Origin: Hydrogenophilaceae bacterium
Lineage (GTDB): Bacteria > Pseudomonadota > Alphaproteobacteria > Caulobacterales > Aquidulcibacteraceae
Direction of reading: 5' to 3'
DNA: 64,000 bases
Assembly (NCBI GenBank): GCA_013389015.1
Contig: JACAEE010000034.1
Location: forward strand, 1 to 64,000
The notes beneath the pieces are model-generated. The model was not told the origin of the DNA. It searched no databases and worked only from the letters and a program-made list of their open reading frames with translations. Shown piece after piece: positions 42,632 to 52,158 of the stretch. Positions within the stretch are counted from its first letter, which is position 1; each line of letters opens with the position of its first letter. The position numbers were made by a program, and so were the translations under genes.

Positions 42632-42999
42632 TCCTCGTTTCGCTCATCTCGCTGGCGGGGATGATTGTGTTCGGCGCGCTCGCCCACATGCATCACGACC
42701 CCGCGCAAATGACCATGGCCGGCGGTTGGGTTGCGGTCGTCTCCTCCATCGGCGCGCTCCTCGCGCTGCGATCAGAGCGCAGCGAGCGCCGCCACGTCTA
42801 CTCCATCCGCCGCCTCCTGCGCCTCAGCGTGCGCCCGGTGGCCGTAGAACGCATTGACGCCGGGCTCTCCGAGCGCAACGACAATCGCGCCCAGATTCTG
42901 ATCATTCTCGCTATTCTCGGAAACTCTCTGCAGGCGTTCGCCGAGCCGGCGCTGATGCTGGTGGACGCCGTGGCGGCCTGGCTGGGCGTGAGCGCCTGA
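42628..42999 (+). CDS. small multi-pass membrane protein, coupled to ATPase
   Basis: GTG start overlaps ATPase TGA (GTGA); hydrophobic segments LVSLISLAGMIVFGALA, WVAVVSSIGALLAL, ILIILAILGNSLQAF. Confidence 0.6.
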   Translation: MILVSLISLAGMIVFGALAHMHHDPAQMTMAGGWVAVVSSIGALLALRSERSERRHVYSIRRLLRLSVRPVAVERIDAGLSERNDNRAQILIILAILGNSLQAFAEPALMLVDAVAAWLGVSA

Positions 43000-43036
43000 A
43001 GCGATGCAGTTCACGCGATCGAAGGGAGAGAGACGC

Positions 43037-44470
43037 ATGAGCGACCTGGTCAGCAAATCCGCGCGCGCGATGATCGAGAATCTCGTCGCCAAGCGCGTCT
43101 CGGCGCGCGAGCTGCTCGACGCCCACGTCGCCCGCTGCGAAGCCGTCAATCCCAAGCTCAACGCCGTCGTCGCCACCGATCTCGATCGCGCGCGGCGCGA
43201 AGCGCAAGCCATCGATGACGCGCGCGCCAGAGGCGAGGCGCTGGGCCCGCTCGCCGGCCTGCCGATGACGGTCAAGGACTGCTTCGATGTCGACGGCCTG
43301 CCTTCCGTCGCCGGCAATCCTGCATTCGCGGACCGTCCCAAGGCCTGCCCCGACGCCGATGTGGTCAAGACCGCGCGCGCGGCCGGCGCGATCGTGTGGG
43401 GCAAGACCAACGTGCCGCTGATGGCGAGCGACGTGCAGAGCTTCAATGCGGTCTACGGGACGACCAACAATCCCTATGACCTCGCGCGCACGCCTGGGGG
43501 CTCCTCCGGCGGCGCGGCCGCGGCGCTCGCGGCGCACATCACGCCGCTCGAGATCGGCTCCGACATCGGCGGCTCGCTGCGCCATCCCGCGAACTTCTGC
43601 GGGGTCGCTTCGCTCAAGCCCACTTGGGGCCGGCTCTCGCTGGACGGGCATGTCCCGCCGCCGCCCGGCGTGCGCATGGAGACCGACCTCGCCGTCTCCG
43701 GCCCGATGGCGCGCGACATCGCCGATCTGCGCCTGTTCTACGACGTCCTTCGCGGCGCGCCTTCGCCCACCCGCTCCATCAAGGGCGCACGCATCGCTCT
43801 GTGGACGGACGAACCGGAGTTTCCGCTCGCAGCCGACGTGCGCGCGGCCATCGAGGACGCGGGCGCGGCGCTGGCGCGGCAAGGCGCGGCCGTCACGCCG
43901 ATCGCTGCGCCCGTCGACGTCACGCAGCTCATGGATTCCTACTTCACGATCCTGATCTCGATCATCTCGGCAGGCTTGCCGGAGCCCATCTACGCGGCGA
44001 TGGAGGCGGCCCGGCCGGCCTCTCTGGAAGCGATGAAGGCCGGCGCGAGCCGCTACAGCCAAGCGGGCTACATCGTCGCCTCCACGCCGCCCTACCGCGA
44101 CGTGGCCGCCGCCCGCTATGTCCGCCAGACCCTGAAGGACAGGGTCGCGGGTTTCTTCGCCGAAGGCTGGGACGCGATCCTGGCGCCGATCAGCACCGTG
44201 CCCGCCTTCCCGCATGATCATGAGCCGCAGCAAACGGCGCGCCGGCTGGCGTGCGACGGCCGCGCGGTCGAGTATCTTCACATCCTCGACTGGATCGCGC
44301 TGGCGACGGCGCTGCATTTGCCGGCCGTCGCCGCACCCGTCAGCCGCACGCGCGCGGGCCTGCCTATCGGCGCCCAGATCATCACACGCTGGGACGACGA
44401 AGCCCGCGCCCTCGATCTCGCCGAAGCGCTCGAACGCGAGATCGGCGCGCTGCCTCAACCTGCGCTCTGA
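43037..44470 (+). CDS. amidase (amidase signature family)
   Basis: GPLAGLPMTVKDCFDVDGLPSVAGNPAF...LARTPGGSSGGAAAALAAHITPLEIGSDIGGSLRHPANFCG. Confidence 0.93.
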   Translation: MSDLVSKSARAMIENLVAKRVSARELLDAHVARCEAVNPKLNAVVATDLDRARREAQAIDDARARGEALGPLAGLPMTVKDCFDVDGLPSVAGNPAFADRPKACPDADVVKTARAAGAIVWGKTNVPLMASDVQSFNAVYGTTNNPYDLARTPGGSSGGAAAALAAHITPLEIGSDIGGSLRHPANFCGVASLKPTWGRLSLDGHVPPPPGVRMETDLAVSGPMARDIADLRLFYDVLRGAPSPTRSIKGARIALWTDEPEFPLAADVRAAIEDAGAALARQGAAVTPIAAPVDVTQLMDSYFTILISIISAGLPEPIYAAMEAARPASLEAMKAGASRYSQAGYIVASTPPYRDVAAARYVRQTLKDRVAGFFAEGWDAILAPISTVPAFPHDHEPQQTARRLACDGRAVEYLHILDWIALATALHLPAVAAPVSRTRAGLPIGAQIITRWDDEARALDLAEALEREIGALPQPAL

Positions 44471-44501
44471 GCCCCCTTCTCCCCTCGCGCCGTCGAGGGG
44501 C

Positions 44502-45437
44502 CTATTTCCCGGGGACTACGCGCTGAACAAGCGCATCAAACGCGTCCCAGAACGGCTTCTGGCGATCGTCCGTCTCCATCATGATTTCGTGCATCGCGCC
44601 TGGGATGACGATGTGCGTCGCGTTCGGCAGTTGCGCGACGACGCGCGCATGCGCCGCGTTGTCGACCAGCTTCTCCTCCTCCGCCGTCGCCACCAGCACA
44701 GGCATGGCGAGGGGCTTCAGCGCGCCTGGCTTCTGGAAACCGGCCATCACGCCCGCCGCAGAGGCCGCCCAGCCGATCGTCGGCCCCGCGAGCGCGAGCT
44801 TCGGCTCCTTTTCGATCAAGTCCATCGCGCGCTTGTGGCGCGCCGCGTCATGCGTGACGGGATTGCCTTCGAACGGCTCGCGCGACCAGGCCTTGGTCGC
44901 GCCCGGCGCATAGGCCTTGCCGAAGCCCAGCGCTGCGGCGGCGCGCGCCGCATTGAGCGCGGATCCCTTGAGCGCGGCGATCCCCCACATCGGCGCGGAG
45001 AACACGGCGCCTTCCACCGTGAGATACCTCTTCTGCAGCGCAAGCAGCGAAAGCGCCCCGCCCATCGAATGCGCGAGCAGAATGTGCGGCCGCGGGAGAC
45101 GGTCCGCGTTGCGGCGCACCGCTTCGCCAAGATCGCGCGCAGCGCGATCGAAATCGCCGATATGGCCCTTCTCCTGTTCGCGCGTTTCGCGATCGGAGAG
45201 GCCTTGGCCGCGCCAATCGATGCACATCACGGCGAACCCGCGCGCCTGAAGCTTGGCGATCGTCTCGAAATACTTCTCGATGAACTCCGTGCGCCCGGGA
45301 CACAGGATGATCGAGCCGCGGGCCGCGCCCTGCGCCGGCGCCGTCATCGTGCGGATCTCGAGCCCGCCGACGCCCTTGAAGCGCTGTTCGCGCGCGCCTT
45401 CTGGAACGGGGTTTCCGGGAATCTCGACGAAGCTCAT
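44502..45437 (-). CDS. alpha/beta hydrolase, lysophospholipase-like
   Basis: CPGRTEFIEKYFETIAKLQARGFAVMCIDWRGQGLSDRE...ILLAHSMGGALSLL. Confidence 0.88.
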   Translation of the reverse strand: MSFVEIPGNPVPEGAREQRFKGVGGLEIRTMTAPAQGAARGSIILCPGRTEFIEKYFETIAKLQARGFAVMCIDWRGQGLSDRETREQEKGHIGDFDRAARDLGEAVRRNADRLPRPHILLAHSMGGALSLLALQKRYLTVEGAVFSAPMWGIAALKGSALNAARAAAALGFGKAYAPGATKAWSREPFEGNPVTHDAARHKRAMDLIEKEPKLALAGPTIGWAASAAGVMAGFQKPGALKPLAMPVLVATAEEEKLVDNAAHARVVAQLPNATHIVIPGAMHEIMMETDDRQKPFWDAFDALVQRVVPGK

Positions 45438-46324
45438 GGCGCGCTTTCCGCTGCTTCCGGCTCTGCGGTCGTTTCCGGCTTGCGGAACTTGAGCGTCATG
45501 CGGTCGCTCTCGCCGATTTCGATATAGGGCGCGCTGTCGAATTGCGGATTGTCGGGCTCGCCGAGGGGGGCTGTGCGCAATTCCGGAGGCAGCGTCCACA
45601 CTCCGAAGGGATGATCGCGATCGTCTTTGGGGTTGGCGTTGATGTCCTCCGCGCCGACGAAATCGAGCCCCGCCTCGCTCGCCAGCGCCTTGACGTACGC
45701 CTCCTGCACATAGCCGTCGCGGGCGAGCGGATCGGGATCGCCGGTGGAGGCGGCGCGATGCTGCTCGACGCCAAGCACCCCGCCAGGACGCAAGCACGCG
45801 GCGATGTCGCGGAACGCCTTTTCCGCGAAACCTGCGGCGATGAAGGTGTGGACATTGCGCGCCACGATCGCAAGATCGACGCTATTGGCCGCGGTGATCG
45901 GCCCGCTCTCGGCGTCGAGCACGGCGTGTTCGATGATCCCGAAGCGCGCGCGGTCGGCGAACCGGCGCGCCAGCGCATCCATGGTTTCACGCTGCGCCGG
46001 CGTGGCGGTGGAGCGGTCCCACTCCGCCACGATCAGGCGTCCGTCGGTCGCACGCAGATAGGGCGCCAGGATTGAGGTATACCAGCCGCGGCCGGGATAG
46101 ACCTCAAGCACGGTCATTCCCGGCGCCAGCCCCCAGAAGCGCAGCGTATCGAACGGGTGGCGGTAGCGGTCGCGCTCGGGCTCGAGCCGCCAGGGCCCCG
46201 CGATCGCCCATTCGAGCGTCCCCTCGACGCCCGCCGCGCCCTTCTCGGAGCCGCCGCACGCCGCGAGCGGCGCGCCCGCCAAGACCGCCATCGCGCCGCG
46301 TCGGGTCCAGGTCTGTTCCCTCAT
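45434..46324 (-). CDS. exported class I SAM-dependent methyltransferase-like lipoprotein
   Basis: MREQTWTRRGAMAVLAGAPLAACGGSE (RR + lipobox); FWGLAPGMTVLEVYPGRGWYTSILAPYL; VDLAIVARNVH. Confidence 0.75.
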   Translation of the reverse strand: MREQTWTRRGAMAVLAGAPLAACGGSEKGAAGVEGTLEWAIAGPWRLEPERDRYRHPFDTLRFWGLAPGMTVLEVYPGRGWYTSILAPYLRATDGRLIVAEWDRSTATPAQRETMDALARRFADRARFGIIEHAVLDAESGPITAANSVDLAIVARNVHTFIAAGFAEKAFRDIAACLRPGGVLGVEQHRAASTGDPDPLARDGYVQEAYVKALASEAGLDFVGAEDINANPKDDRDHPFGVWTLPPELRTAPLGEPDNPQFDSAPYIEIGESDRMTLKFRKPETTAEPEAAESAP

Positions 46325-46380
46325 CGGCCGGACATTGCCCTGCGTCGCCGCAAAGTCAAAAACCCTGGTTGCGGCGGGGC

Positions 46381-46408
46381 CTTGAACCGCCCATTTCCGC
46401 GCCCATCT
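46381..46408 (+). promoter_or_regulatory. RpoH (sigma32)-type promoter for hsp20
   Basis: CTTGAAC-N14-CCCATCT. Confidence 0.6.
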
Positions 46409-46414
46409 CAGCTG

Positions 46415-46540
46415 CGCATGGCGCTCCGGAGAGGCCATGCGGACGGATCGGTCGCCTTGTCTGGGGCCGGACCGTTCCCCGATGCGGCCGCCCGGATAGC
46501 GGTCGCCTTCATGTCGCTGGCGTTTGAGAAAGGACATGTC
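46415..46540 (+). promoter_or_regulatory. ROSE-type RNA thermometer 5'UTR
   Basis: Hairpin CGCATGGC/GCCATGCG at 46415-46441; 3' hairpin CAUGUCGCU/AGGACAUG with UCGCU opposite SD AGGA and one unpaired G. Confidence 0.65.
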
Positions 46541-47002
46541 ATGGCTCAGGATCTTTCCCCCCTCTACCGCACCCTCGTCGGCTTCGACCGGATTTCGAGC
46601 TTGCTCGATCAGGCCGCGCGCCTGGACGGCGCTCCGGGCTACCCGCCCTTCAATATCGAACAGACCGACGAGAACGCCTTCCGCATCGAGCTGGCCGTGG
46701 CCGGCTTCGGCGAGGAGGACCTCTCGATCGAGTACAAGCAGAACATGCTGGTGGTCTCCGGCCGGAAGGCCCCGGTCGAAGAAGGCCGCCGCTACCTGCA
46801 CCGCGGCATCGCCGAGCGCAGCTTCGAGCGCCGGTTCGGCCTCGCAGACCATGTGCGCGTCGACAAGGCGCGCCTCGAGAACGGCCTCTTGACCATCGAT
46901 CTGGTGCGCGAACTGCCTGAAGCGCTCAAGCCCCGCAAGATCGAGATCGGCGCGGCGCCAAAGGCCAAGACCCGCGTCGTCGCCAACGACGAAGCCGCGT
47001 AA
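46541..47002 (+). CDS. Hsp20/alpha-crystallin small heat shock protein
   Basis: YPPFNIEQTDENAFRIELAVAGFGEEDLSIEYKQNMLVVSGRKA...YLHRGIAERSFERRFGLADHVRVDKARLENGLLTIDLVRELPE. Confidence 0.93.
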   Translation: MAQDLSPLYRTLVGFDRISSLLDQAARLDGAPGYPPFNIEQTDENAFRIELAVAGFGEEDLSIEYKQNMLVVSGRKAPVEEGRRYLHRGIAERSFERRFGLADHVRVDKARLENGLLTIDLVRELPEALKPRKIEIGAAPKAKTRVVANDEAA

Positions 47003-47025
47003 CCTCCCTCACCGTCCAACAGATT

Positions 47026-47053
47026 GGCGGCGCGCCTTCGCAAGCGCGCCGCC
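47026..47053. terminator. bidirectional terminator-like hairpin
   Basis: GGCGGCGCGC-CTTCGCAA-GCGCGCCGCC between convergent genes; no strong T-tract. Confidence 0.5.
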
Positions 47054-47080
47054 GCTTCGCGTCGCCGCAACAATGCGGGG

Positions 47081-48415
47081 TCAGCGCGCGCTTTCGGTCG
47101 TCTCGCTCGCCGCGAACGCGCTCGGAGAGACCCGGTCGAGCGCGACCGCAAGCATTGCGCGCAGCCCGTTCTCCAGCGCCGGTTCATGCACGTAGAAGCG
47201 CGGGCTGTGGTTCGACGCCGCGTCGGCGACGCCCGGGGCATTGACCCCGAGCCAGAAATAAAAGCCGGGAACCTCGTTGGCGAAGAACGAGAAGTCCTCC
47301 GCGCCCATGATCGGGCGCCCAGGCTGCACCAGCTCTGCGCCAAGCGCGCGCCGAATCGCCGCCGTCCCCCGCGCCGTCGCGGCGGACTCATTCACCAACA
47401 CCGGATAATTGCCCGGGTCCCAGGTCAGCTCGGCGGTCGCGCCGGAGGCCTGCGCGATCTCCTCGGCGGTGCGCCGGATGCGCGCCATGGCGTCGGTGCG
47501 CGCATCCGCGTTGAGCGTTCTGAGCGTGCCCCAGAGTTCGATGCTGTCGGGGATGATGTTGTTGCGCACGCCGCCGCGGACGCGTCCGACGCTGATGATC
47601 ACCGGGGTATCCACCGCGTTGATCTGGCGCGACGGGATCAGCTGCAGCGCCTGCGTGATCTGCGCCGCGATGGTGATCGGATCGATCCCCTGGTGCGGGC
47701 GCGAGGCGTGCGTCTGGCGCCCGCGCACCACGATGCGCCACGCATCCGCACTCGCCATCATGCCGCCTTCGCCGACGAAAATGCGCCCGCCCTCCTGATT
47801 GCCGACATGCAGCCCGAACACGGCCTCCGGGCGCATGTCGCGGAAGAGGCCCTCCTTCAGCATGAGTTCGGCGCCGCCCTCCTCGCCGTCCGGCGCGCCT
47901 TCTTCCGCCGGCTGGAAGATGAACATGATCGTGCCCGCGATCTCGCTGCGCCGCTGCGCCAGCACCTCGGCCGCCGCCATCAGAATGGCGGTGTGCGCAT
48001 CGTGCCCGCACGCATGCATGACGCCGACTTCTTCGCCGTTATATTGCGTGCGCACGCGCGAGCGGAACGGCACGTCCACCTCTTCCGTCACCGGCAGCGC
48101 GTCCATATCCGCGCGCAGCGCGATCACCGGCCCGGGCTGGCCGCCGCGCAGAATCCCAACGACGCCCGTGTGCGCCACGCCGGTGCGCACTTCGTCGAAC
48201 CGCAGCGCTCTGAGATGCCGCGCCACCAGCGCCGCCGTGCGCGTTTCGCGGTTTCCCAGCTCCGGATTCTGATGGATGTCGCGCCGCCACGCGATCAGCC
48301 GCGGATTGACCGCTTCGATCGCCGCCTCGATCGCCGGCGAGAAGCCGGTCTCCTGCGCCGTCGCCGGCGCCGCCAGCGCCGCAAGCATCATCGCAATCAT
48401 CAGCCTACGCATCAT
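47081..48415 (-). CDS. M20 family amidohydrolase/peptidase
   Basis: WRRDIHQNPELGNRETRTAALV...ALRADMDALPVTEEVDVPF...GVMHACGHDAHTAILM. Confidence 0.93.
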   Translation of the reverse strand: MMRRLMIAMMLAALAAPATAQETGFSPAIEAAIEAVNPRLIAWRRDIHQNPELGNRETRTAALVARHLRALRFDEVRTGVAHTGVVGILRGGQPGPVIALRADMDALPVTEEVDVPFRSRVRTQYNGEEVGVMHACGHDAHTAILMAAAEVLAQRRSEIAGTIMFIFQPAEEGAPDGEEGGAELMLKEGLFRDMRPEAVFGLHVGNQEGGRIFVGEGGMMASADAWRIVVRGRQTHASRPHQGIDPITIAAQITQALQLIPSRQINAVDTPVIISVGRVRGGVRNNIIPDSIELWGTLRTLNADARTDAMARIRRTAEEIAQASGATAELTWDPGNYPVLVNESAATARGTAAIRRALGAELVQPGRPIMGAEDFSFFANEVPGFYFWLGVNAPGVADAASNHSPRFYVHEPALENGLRAMLAVALDRVSPSAFAASETTESAR

Positions 48416-48422
48416 CTCTCCC

Positions 48423-49421
48423 TCACCGCACCCCGGCGCTCAACAGGTCGTGCATGTGCACCACCCCCACCGGCGCGCCGTCGACCACGGCGAACAGCGC
48501 CGTGATCCGCTTTTCGTTCATCATCGCCACCGCGTCGGCAAGCGGCGCATCGGGCGAAATCGTTTTCGGATTCGCCGTCATCAGCGCCCGCGCGGTCTTG
48601 GCGAACGCCGCCGCGTCGAGCTTGCGGCGGATGTCCCCGTCCGTGATCACGCCGACGAGCTTTCCCTTCTCCACCACGCCGACGCAGCCGATCCCGCCCT
48701 CGCTCACTTTCGCCAGCATGTCCTTCACCGGCAGGTCGGGCGCGATCAGCGGCAGCGCGCCGCCCGTCCGCATCACGTCGCGCACATGCTTCAGCATCGC
48801 GCCCAGCCGCCCGCCGGGATGGATCGCGCGGAAATCCTTCGCCGTGAACCCCGCCGCGCGCAAAAGCGCGATCGCCAGCGCATCGCCGAGCGCCAGGCAC
48901 ATCGTCGTCGACGTCGTCGGCGCGGGCGCATTGTCGTCCGCCTCGCCCAGATCGGGCAGCGCCAGCACGATGTCGCTGTCCTTCGCCAGCGTCGATTCCG
49001 CGCGGAACGTCATCGCGATCAGCGGAATGTGCAGCCGCCGGCAATGGTGCACGAGGTCGGTCAGTTCATGGCTCTCGCCCCCGCGCGAGATCGCCAGCAC
49101 GCAATCCTGCGGCGTGATCATGCCGAGATCGCCATGGCTGGCCTCGCCCGGATGCACGAACATCGCCGGGCGCCCGGTGGAGGCGAGCGTCGCCGCGATC
49201 TTGCGCGCGATATGGCCCGACTTGCCCATGCCGGTGATGATCGCCCGCCCGCGCGCGGCCTGCAGCGTCTCCGCGGCCCGCACGAAGGCGCCCGCCATCG
49301 GCCCCTCGATCGCCGCCGCCAGCGCCTCCAGCGCCTTCGCCTCCGCCAGCGCCACCTCCTTCCCCGACGCGATCGCGGCGGCGGGATCGAGGGACGCGGA
49401 CGCCTTGGCCTTGCTGCTCAT
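48423..49421 (-). CDS. kdsD: arabinose-5-phosphate isomerase
   Basis: AIITGMGKSGHIARKIAATLASTGRPAMFVHPGEASHGDLGMI...IHPGGRLGAML + CBS domains. Confidence 0.93.
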   Translation of the reverse strand: MSSKAKASASLDPAAAIASGKEVALAEAKALEALAAAIEGPMAGAFVRAAETLQAARGRAIITGMGKSGHIARKIAATLASTGRPAMFVHPGEASHGDLGMITPQDCVLAISRGGESHELTDLVHHCRRLHIPLIAMTFRAESTLAKDSDIVLALPDLGEADDNAPAPTTSTTMCLALGDALAIALLRAAGFTAKDFRAIHPGGRLGAMLKHVRDVMRTGGALPLIAPDLPVKDMLAKVSEGGIGCVGVVEKGKLVGVITDGDIRRKLDAAAFAKTARALMTANPKTISPDAPLADAVAMMNEKRITALFAVVDGAPVGVVHMHDLLSAGVR

Positions 49422-49517
49422 CCCCTGCTTTTCGCCCGCCCTGGACGCCTTGTCACGCGCCAGCCATGGTTGAGGGAACGGCTCCCGCGGCCTATGTCCC
49501 CGCCCAAGAGGACCCCA

Positions 49518-50369
49518 ATGACCAGCCCGAACCCCGTCGTCCGCGTGGGCGAAACCGTCTCCATCGGCAATAATCTGCCGCTCGCCTTCATCTGCGGCCC
49601 TTGCCAGATGGAAAGCCGCGGCCACGCCTTGGAGACGGCCGAATTCCTGAAGGGCGTGTTCGACCGCGCCGGCGCCGGCTTCATCTATAAGACGAGCTAC
49701 GACAAGGCGAACCGCTCGAGCCTTTCCACCAAGCGCGGCGCCGGCCTCGACGCCGCCGCCCCCGTGTTCGAAGAAATCCGCGCCAAGCTCGGAATCCCGG
49801 TGCTCACCGACGTCCACCTCCCCGAGCATTGCGCCGAAGTCGCGCAGGTCGTGGACGTGCTGCAGATCCCCGCCTTCCTCTGCCGCCAGACCGACCTCCT
49901 CGTCGCCGCCGCCAAGACCGGCAAGCCGATCAATGTCAAGAAGGGCCAGTTCCTCGCGCCCTGGGACATGAAGAACGTGATCGGCAAGATCACCGGCTCC
50001 GGCAACGCCAACGTAATGGCCTGCGAGCGGGGCGCGAGCTTCGGCTACAATACGCTCGTCTCCGACATGCGCGCGCTGCCGATCATGAAGAGCTTCGGCG
50101 CGCCCGTCGTGTTCGACGCGACGCACTCCGTGCAGCAGCCGGGCGGCCAGGGGGACCGCTCCGGCGGCGAACGCCAGTTCGTGCCGGTGCTCGCGCGCGC
50201 CGCCGTGGCCATCGGCGTCGCCGCCGTCTTCATCGAAAGCCATCCGGACCCGGACAATGCGCCCAGCGACGGCCCCAACATGGTCCCGTTCGCCGAACTC
50301 GAAGCCCTCGTGAACGATCTGACGGCGTTCGACCGGCTTGCGAAGCAATCGGCGATCGCCGCGGAATAG
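49518..50369 (+). CDS. kdsA: 3-deoxy-8-phosphooctulonate synthase
   Basis: LAFICGPCQMESRGHALETAEFLK...YKTSYDKANRSS...VFDATHSVQQPGG. Confidence 0.94.
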   Translation: MTSPNPVVRVGETVSIGNNLPLAFICGPCQMESRGHALETAEFLKGVFDRAGAGFIYKTSYDKANRSSLSTKRGAGLDAAAPVFEEIRAKLGIPVLTDVHLPEHCAEVAQVVDVLQIPAFLCRQTDLLVAAAKTGKPINVKKGQFLAPWDMKNVIGKITGSGNANVMACERGASFGYNTLVSDMRALPIMKSFGAPVVFDATHSVQQPGGQGDRSGGERQFVPVLARAAVAIGVAAVFIESHPDPDNAPSDGPNMVPFAELEALVNDLTAFDRLAKQSAIAAE

Positions 50370-50373
50370 CGCC

Positions 50374-51099
50374 GTGGCGCGCCCGCTCGTCCAGGCCCGC
50401 TACGAGCGCTCGATCGCCATCGGGAATGGCGGACGGGTCTCGATCCTTGAGGACTGGCCGTCCGCGGATTTGCGTGACGCGGGCGGAAACATGCGCGCGC
50501 GCGCCGGCTATGTCTTCGCCCATGGCGCCGGCTCGGATATGCGCCATGCCTCCATGACCGCGCTCGCCGAAGGCCTCGCCGCGCGCGGCGTAGCGAGCCT
50601 GCGGTACAATTTTCCGTATACGGAGAATGGGGGAAGGCGTCCCGATCCGCCGAGGATCGCCCACGCCGCCGTCCGCGCCGCGGCGGACGAAGCCGCCAAG
50701 CTCATGCCCGGCCTCCCCCTCTTCGCCGGCGGGCGCTCCTTCGGCGGGCGCATGACGAGCCAGGCGCAGGCGCTCGAGCCGCTCCCCAACGTCCGCGGCC
50801 TCATCTTCTTCGCCTTCCCGCTCCATCCCGCCGGCAAACCCTCCGACGAGCGCGCCAAGCACCTCGACGACGTGCGCATCCCCATGCTCTTCCTGCAAGG
50901 AACCCGCGACGACCTCGCCCATCTCGATCTGCTCGCGCCCGTGGTGAAACGCCTCGGCGACCGCGCAACCCTCAAGCTCTATGACGACGCCGACCACTCC
51001 TTCCATGTCCGCGCCAAGGTCGCCGGCCGCACGGACGCCGAGGTGCGCGAAGAGATGCTTGACGACGCCGCCGCCTGGATCGACAGCGTGATCGCATGA
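50374..51099 (+). CDS. alpha/beta family hydrolase (Tex30-like)
   Basis: YVFAHGAGSDMRHASMTALAEGLAARGVASLRYNFPYTE...LFAGGRSFGGRMTSQ. Confidence 0.85.
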   Translation: MARPLVQARYERSIAIGNGGRVSILEDWPSADLRDAGGNMRARAGYVFAHGAGSDMRHASMTALAEGLAARGVASLRYNFPYTENGGRRPDPPRIAHAAVRAAADEAAKLMPGLPLFAGGRSFGGRMTSQAQALEPLPNVRGLIFFAFPLHPAGKPSDERAKHLDDVRIPMLFLQGTRDDLAHLDLLAPVVKRLGDRATLKLYDDADHSFHVRAKVAGRTDAEVREEMLDDAAAWIDSVIA

Positions 51100-52130
51100 A
51101 AGTTCTCCACGTCATCGCCGGCGCCAAGGACGGCGGCGCCGAGAGCATCATGCGCGATGCGGTCGTGGCGCTGGCCGAGGCCGGGGTCGCACAATATGTC
51201 GTCACCCGCGCGCACAACAAGACGCGCCTTGCCGAATTCGCGGCGCTCGACGTGCCGGTGACGCTCGCCCAGTTCGACAATTTCTGGCGCGTTCCGACGA
51301 GCCTCGCCGTCCAGCATGCGGTCGATGTGTTCCAGCCGGACGTCTGTCATTACTGGATGGCGCGCGCGGGCACTTTCGCCAAGCGTTCGCTCCGTGCACG
51401 GAGCATCGGCTGGTACGGCGATTATTACAAGCTCCGCCGCTTCAGGAATTGCGCCTGGCACGCCGCGATGACGCCCGACATCGTCCGCTACATCAAGGGC
51501 GAGGGCGTGCCGGAGGATCGCGTCGTCCTGCTCGATTCGTACGCCAATCTCGCGCCTGCGACGCCCACGCCGCGCGCGAGCCTCGACACGCCCGACGGCG
51601 CCCCCGCCATCCTCGCGCTCGGGCGCCTGCACAAGGTGAAAGCGTTCGACATCCTGCTCGACGCCGTCGCCGGCCTGCCCGGCGCCTATCTCTGGATCGC
51701 AGGAACCGGCCCTGAAGAGGCGGCCCTCAAGGCTCAGGCCGACAAGCTCAAGATCGCCGACCGCGTCCGCTTTCTCGGCTGGCGCGAGGATCGCGCCGCG
51801 CTCATGGCCGCGTGCGACATCATCGCCTTCCCCTCGCGCTACGAGCCCTTCGGCAACGTCACCATCGAGGCCTGGGCGGCTGGCAGGCCGCTCGTCGTCG
51901 CCGACGCCGCCGGCCCGGCGCAGACCGTGACCAACGAGCATGACGCGCTGCTCGTGCCGAAGGACAATGTGGCGGCCCTGCGCGCCGCGCTCGCGCGCGT
52001 GATCGGCGACAAGGCCCTGGCGCAGAAGCTCGTCGAAAACGGAACCGGCTCTTACGAGGCCCGCTTCACCAAAGCCGCCTTCGTCAAAGCCGCCACCGAC
52101 CTCTACGCCCGCGTCATCGCCAGCGCGTGA
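51096..52130 (+). CDS. glycosyltransferase family protein
   Basis: MKVLHVIAGAKDGGAESIMRDAV...LALGRLHKVKAFDILLDAVAGLPGAYLWIAGTGPEE...FPSRYEPFGNVTIEAWAAGRPLV. Confidence 0.9.
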   Translation: MKVLHVIAGAKDGGAESIMRDAVVALAEAGVAQYVVTRAHNKTRLAEFAALDVPVTLAQFDNFWRVPTSLAVQHAVDVFQPDVCHYWMARAGTFAKRSLRARSIGWYGDYYKLRRFRNCAWHAAMTPDIVRYIKGEGVPEDRVVLLDSYANLAPATPTPRASLDTPDGAPAILALGRLHKVKAFDILLDAVAGLPGAYLWIAGTGPEEAALKAQADKLKIADRVRFLGWREDRAALMAACDIIAFPSRYEPFGNVTIEAWAAGRPLVVADAAGPAQTVTNEHDALLVPKDNVAALRAALARVIGDKALAQKLVENGTGSYEARFTKAAFVKAATDLYARVIASA

Positions 52131-52158
52131 AGTCTTCCGCGCACATGAGCCGCGCCCC

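Noticed and set aside
44480-44505. CCCCTCG/CGAGGGG hairpin between amidase and hydrolase as a terminator
   Set aside because: Stem present but no T-tract; could be a decayed repeat arm, so not annotated.
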